This document shows positions 7,058-7,431 of a stretch of DNA of 7,431 nucleotides, one piece after another. Every line of letters starts with the position of its first letter. Positions within the stretch are counted from its first letter, which is position 1. Origin of the DNA: DATMXS01 sp050260275 (lineage in GTDB: Bacteria > Acidobacteriota > Terriglobia > Bryobacterales > Bryobacteraceae); contig JBLNBX010000208.1 in assembly GCA_050260275.1 (NCBI GenBank), positions 1 through 7,431 of the forward strand, given 5' to 3'. A program made the position numbers and the translations under genes. The notes beneath the pieces were generated by a model. The model did not search any database, was not told where the DNA came from, and saw nothing but the letters and a program-made list of their open reading frames with translations.

Positions 7058-7431
7058 ATGCCAAAATTCTCAGCCAACCTATCCATGATGTTTAATGAAG
7101 TCCCGTTCCTCGACCGGTTCGCAGCCGCCAGGGACGCGGGCTTCAAGGCCGTGGAGTACCTGTTTCCATACGATTACGCGCCCGAAGTGATCGCCGAGCG
7201 GCTCGCCGCGTGCGGGTTGGAGAACAACCTCTTCAATATGCCTCCTGGAAATTGGGCGGCTGGCGAGCGCGGCATCACCTGCATTCCGGGCCGCGAGGAG
7301 GAGTTTCGCGCGGGAGTGGAAAAAGCCATTCTCTATGCCACGCGGCTCGGTGTGAAGCGCGTGCACGCCATGGCTGGAGTGCCGCCCGCCGGCTCGGACC
7401 CCGCGGCGTGCAAAGCCACCATGATCGCGAA
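7058..7431 (+). CDS. hyi: hydroxypyruvate isomerase family protein, 3'-truncated by window edge
   Basis: Cytosolic TIM-barrel isomerase family that interconverts hydroxypyruvate and tartronate semialdehyde (Hyi), or 2-oxo-tetronate sugars in the closely related OtnI. The first 124 residues are visible out of roughly 260. They match Hyi closely: FSANLSMMF (4-12) as strand 1, GFKAVEYLFPYDY (28-40), NMPPGNWAAGERGI (60-73) and CIPGREEEFRAGV (75-87), which is a signature of the family. The ATG at 7058 is chosen because homologues begin with two or three residues before FSANLS, and it has AGGGG upstream; Met10 and Met11 are internal. It is transcribed from its own strong promoter, divergent from the esterase gene. 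The catalytic Glu and metal-ligand residues lie beyond the edge, so activity and the Hyi/OtnI distinction cannot be settled here. Confidence 0.92.
   Translation, partial: MPKFSANLSMMFNEVPFLDRFAAARDAGFKAVEYLFPYDYAPEVIAERLAACGLENNLFNMPPGNWAAGERGITCIPGREEEFRAGVEKAILYATRLGVKRVHAMAGVPPAGSDPAACKATMIA

Noticed and set aside
1..7431. CRISPR array, tRNA/rRNA, insertion sequence or prophage signals
   Set aside because: No regularly spaced repeats, terminal inverted repeats, transposase or integrase motifs, or recognisable structural RNA were seen.

Overview
The window is a 7.4 kb, GC-rich, gene-dense stretch of a bacterial chromosome. It holds six protein genes and no RNA genes, insertion sequences or CRISPR arrays that I can see. 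An unadorned single-gene/short-operon layout, GTG starts and a signal-peptide-bearing sialate O-acetylesterase-type protein would fit an Acidobacteriota-like (for example Bryobacterales) soil bacterium. That placement is a guess from protein character only; no marker gene is present.

Layout, left to right: (1) positions 1-1146, plus strand: the body and C-terminus of a Glu/Leu/Phe/Val-dehydrogenase family enzyme whose N-terminus lies off the left edge. It keeps the catalytic Lys and Asp, but the side-chain pocket positions differ from those of true glutamate dehydrogenases. (2) positions 1155-4644, minus strand: a three-gene transcription unit read right to left. It encodes a PaaK/CapK-type adenylate-forming ligase with good motifs, a second divergent ligase of the same family coupled by a 4-base GTGA overlap, and a class I SAM methyltransferase. 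The middle gene carries a -1 type frame disruption near position 2214, and its P-loop and hinge motifs are degenerate. (3) positions 4810-6789, minus strand: a secreted or lipid-anchored sialate O-acetylesterase family protein, followed by a likely intrinsic terminator. (4) positions 7058-7431, plus strand: the first 124 codons of a hydroxypyruvate isomerase family gene, behind a perfect-consensus sigma-70 promoter.

How they may work together: the two ligases and the methyltransferase look like one functional unit that activates a carboxylic acid as an adenylate or thioester and modifies it or a related sugar/lipid by methylation. CapK-type ligases and methyltransferases of this kind are often found in surface-polysaccharide or small secondary-metabolite loci, but the substrate cannot be read from the sequence. 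The esterase and the isomerase are divergently arranged catabolic genes (deacetylation of complex glycans; hydroxypyruvate/tartronate semialdehyde metabolism), and the dehydrogenase is convergent with the ligase operon. The most notable observations are the disrupted and motif-poor second ligase, the altered dehydrogenase pocket, and the non-canonical SAM-binding motif I of the methyltransferase.
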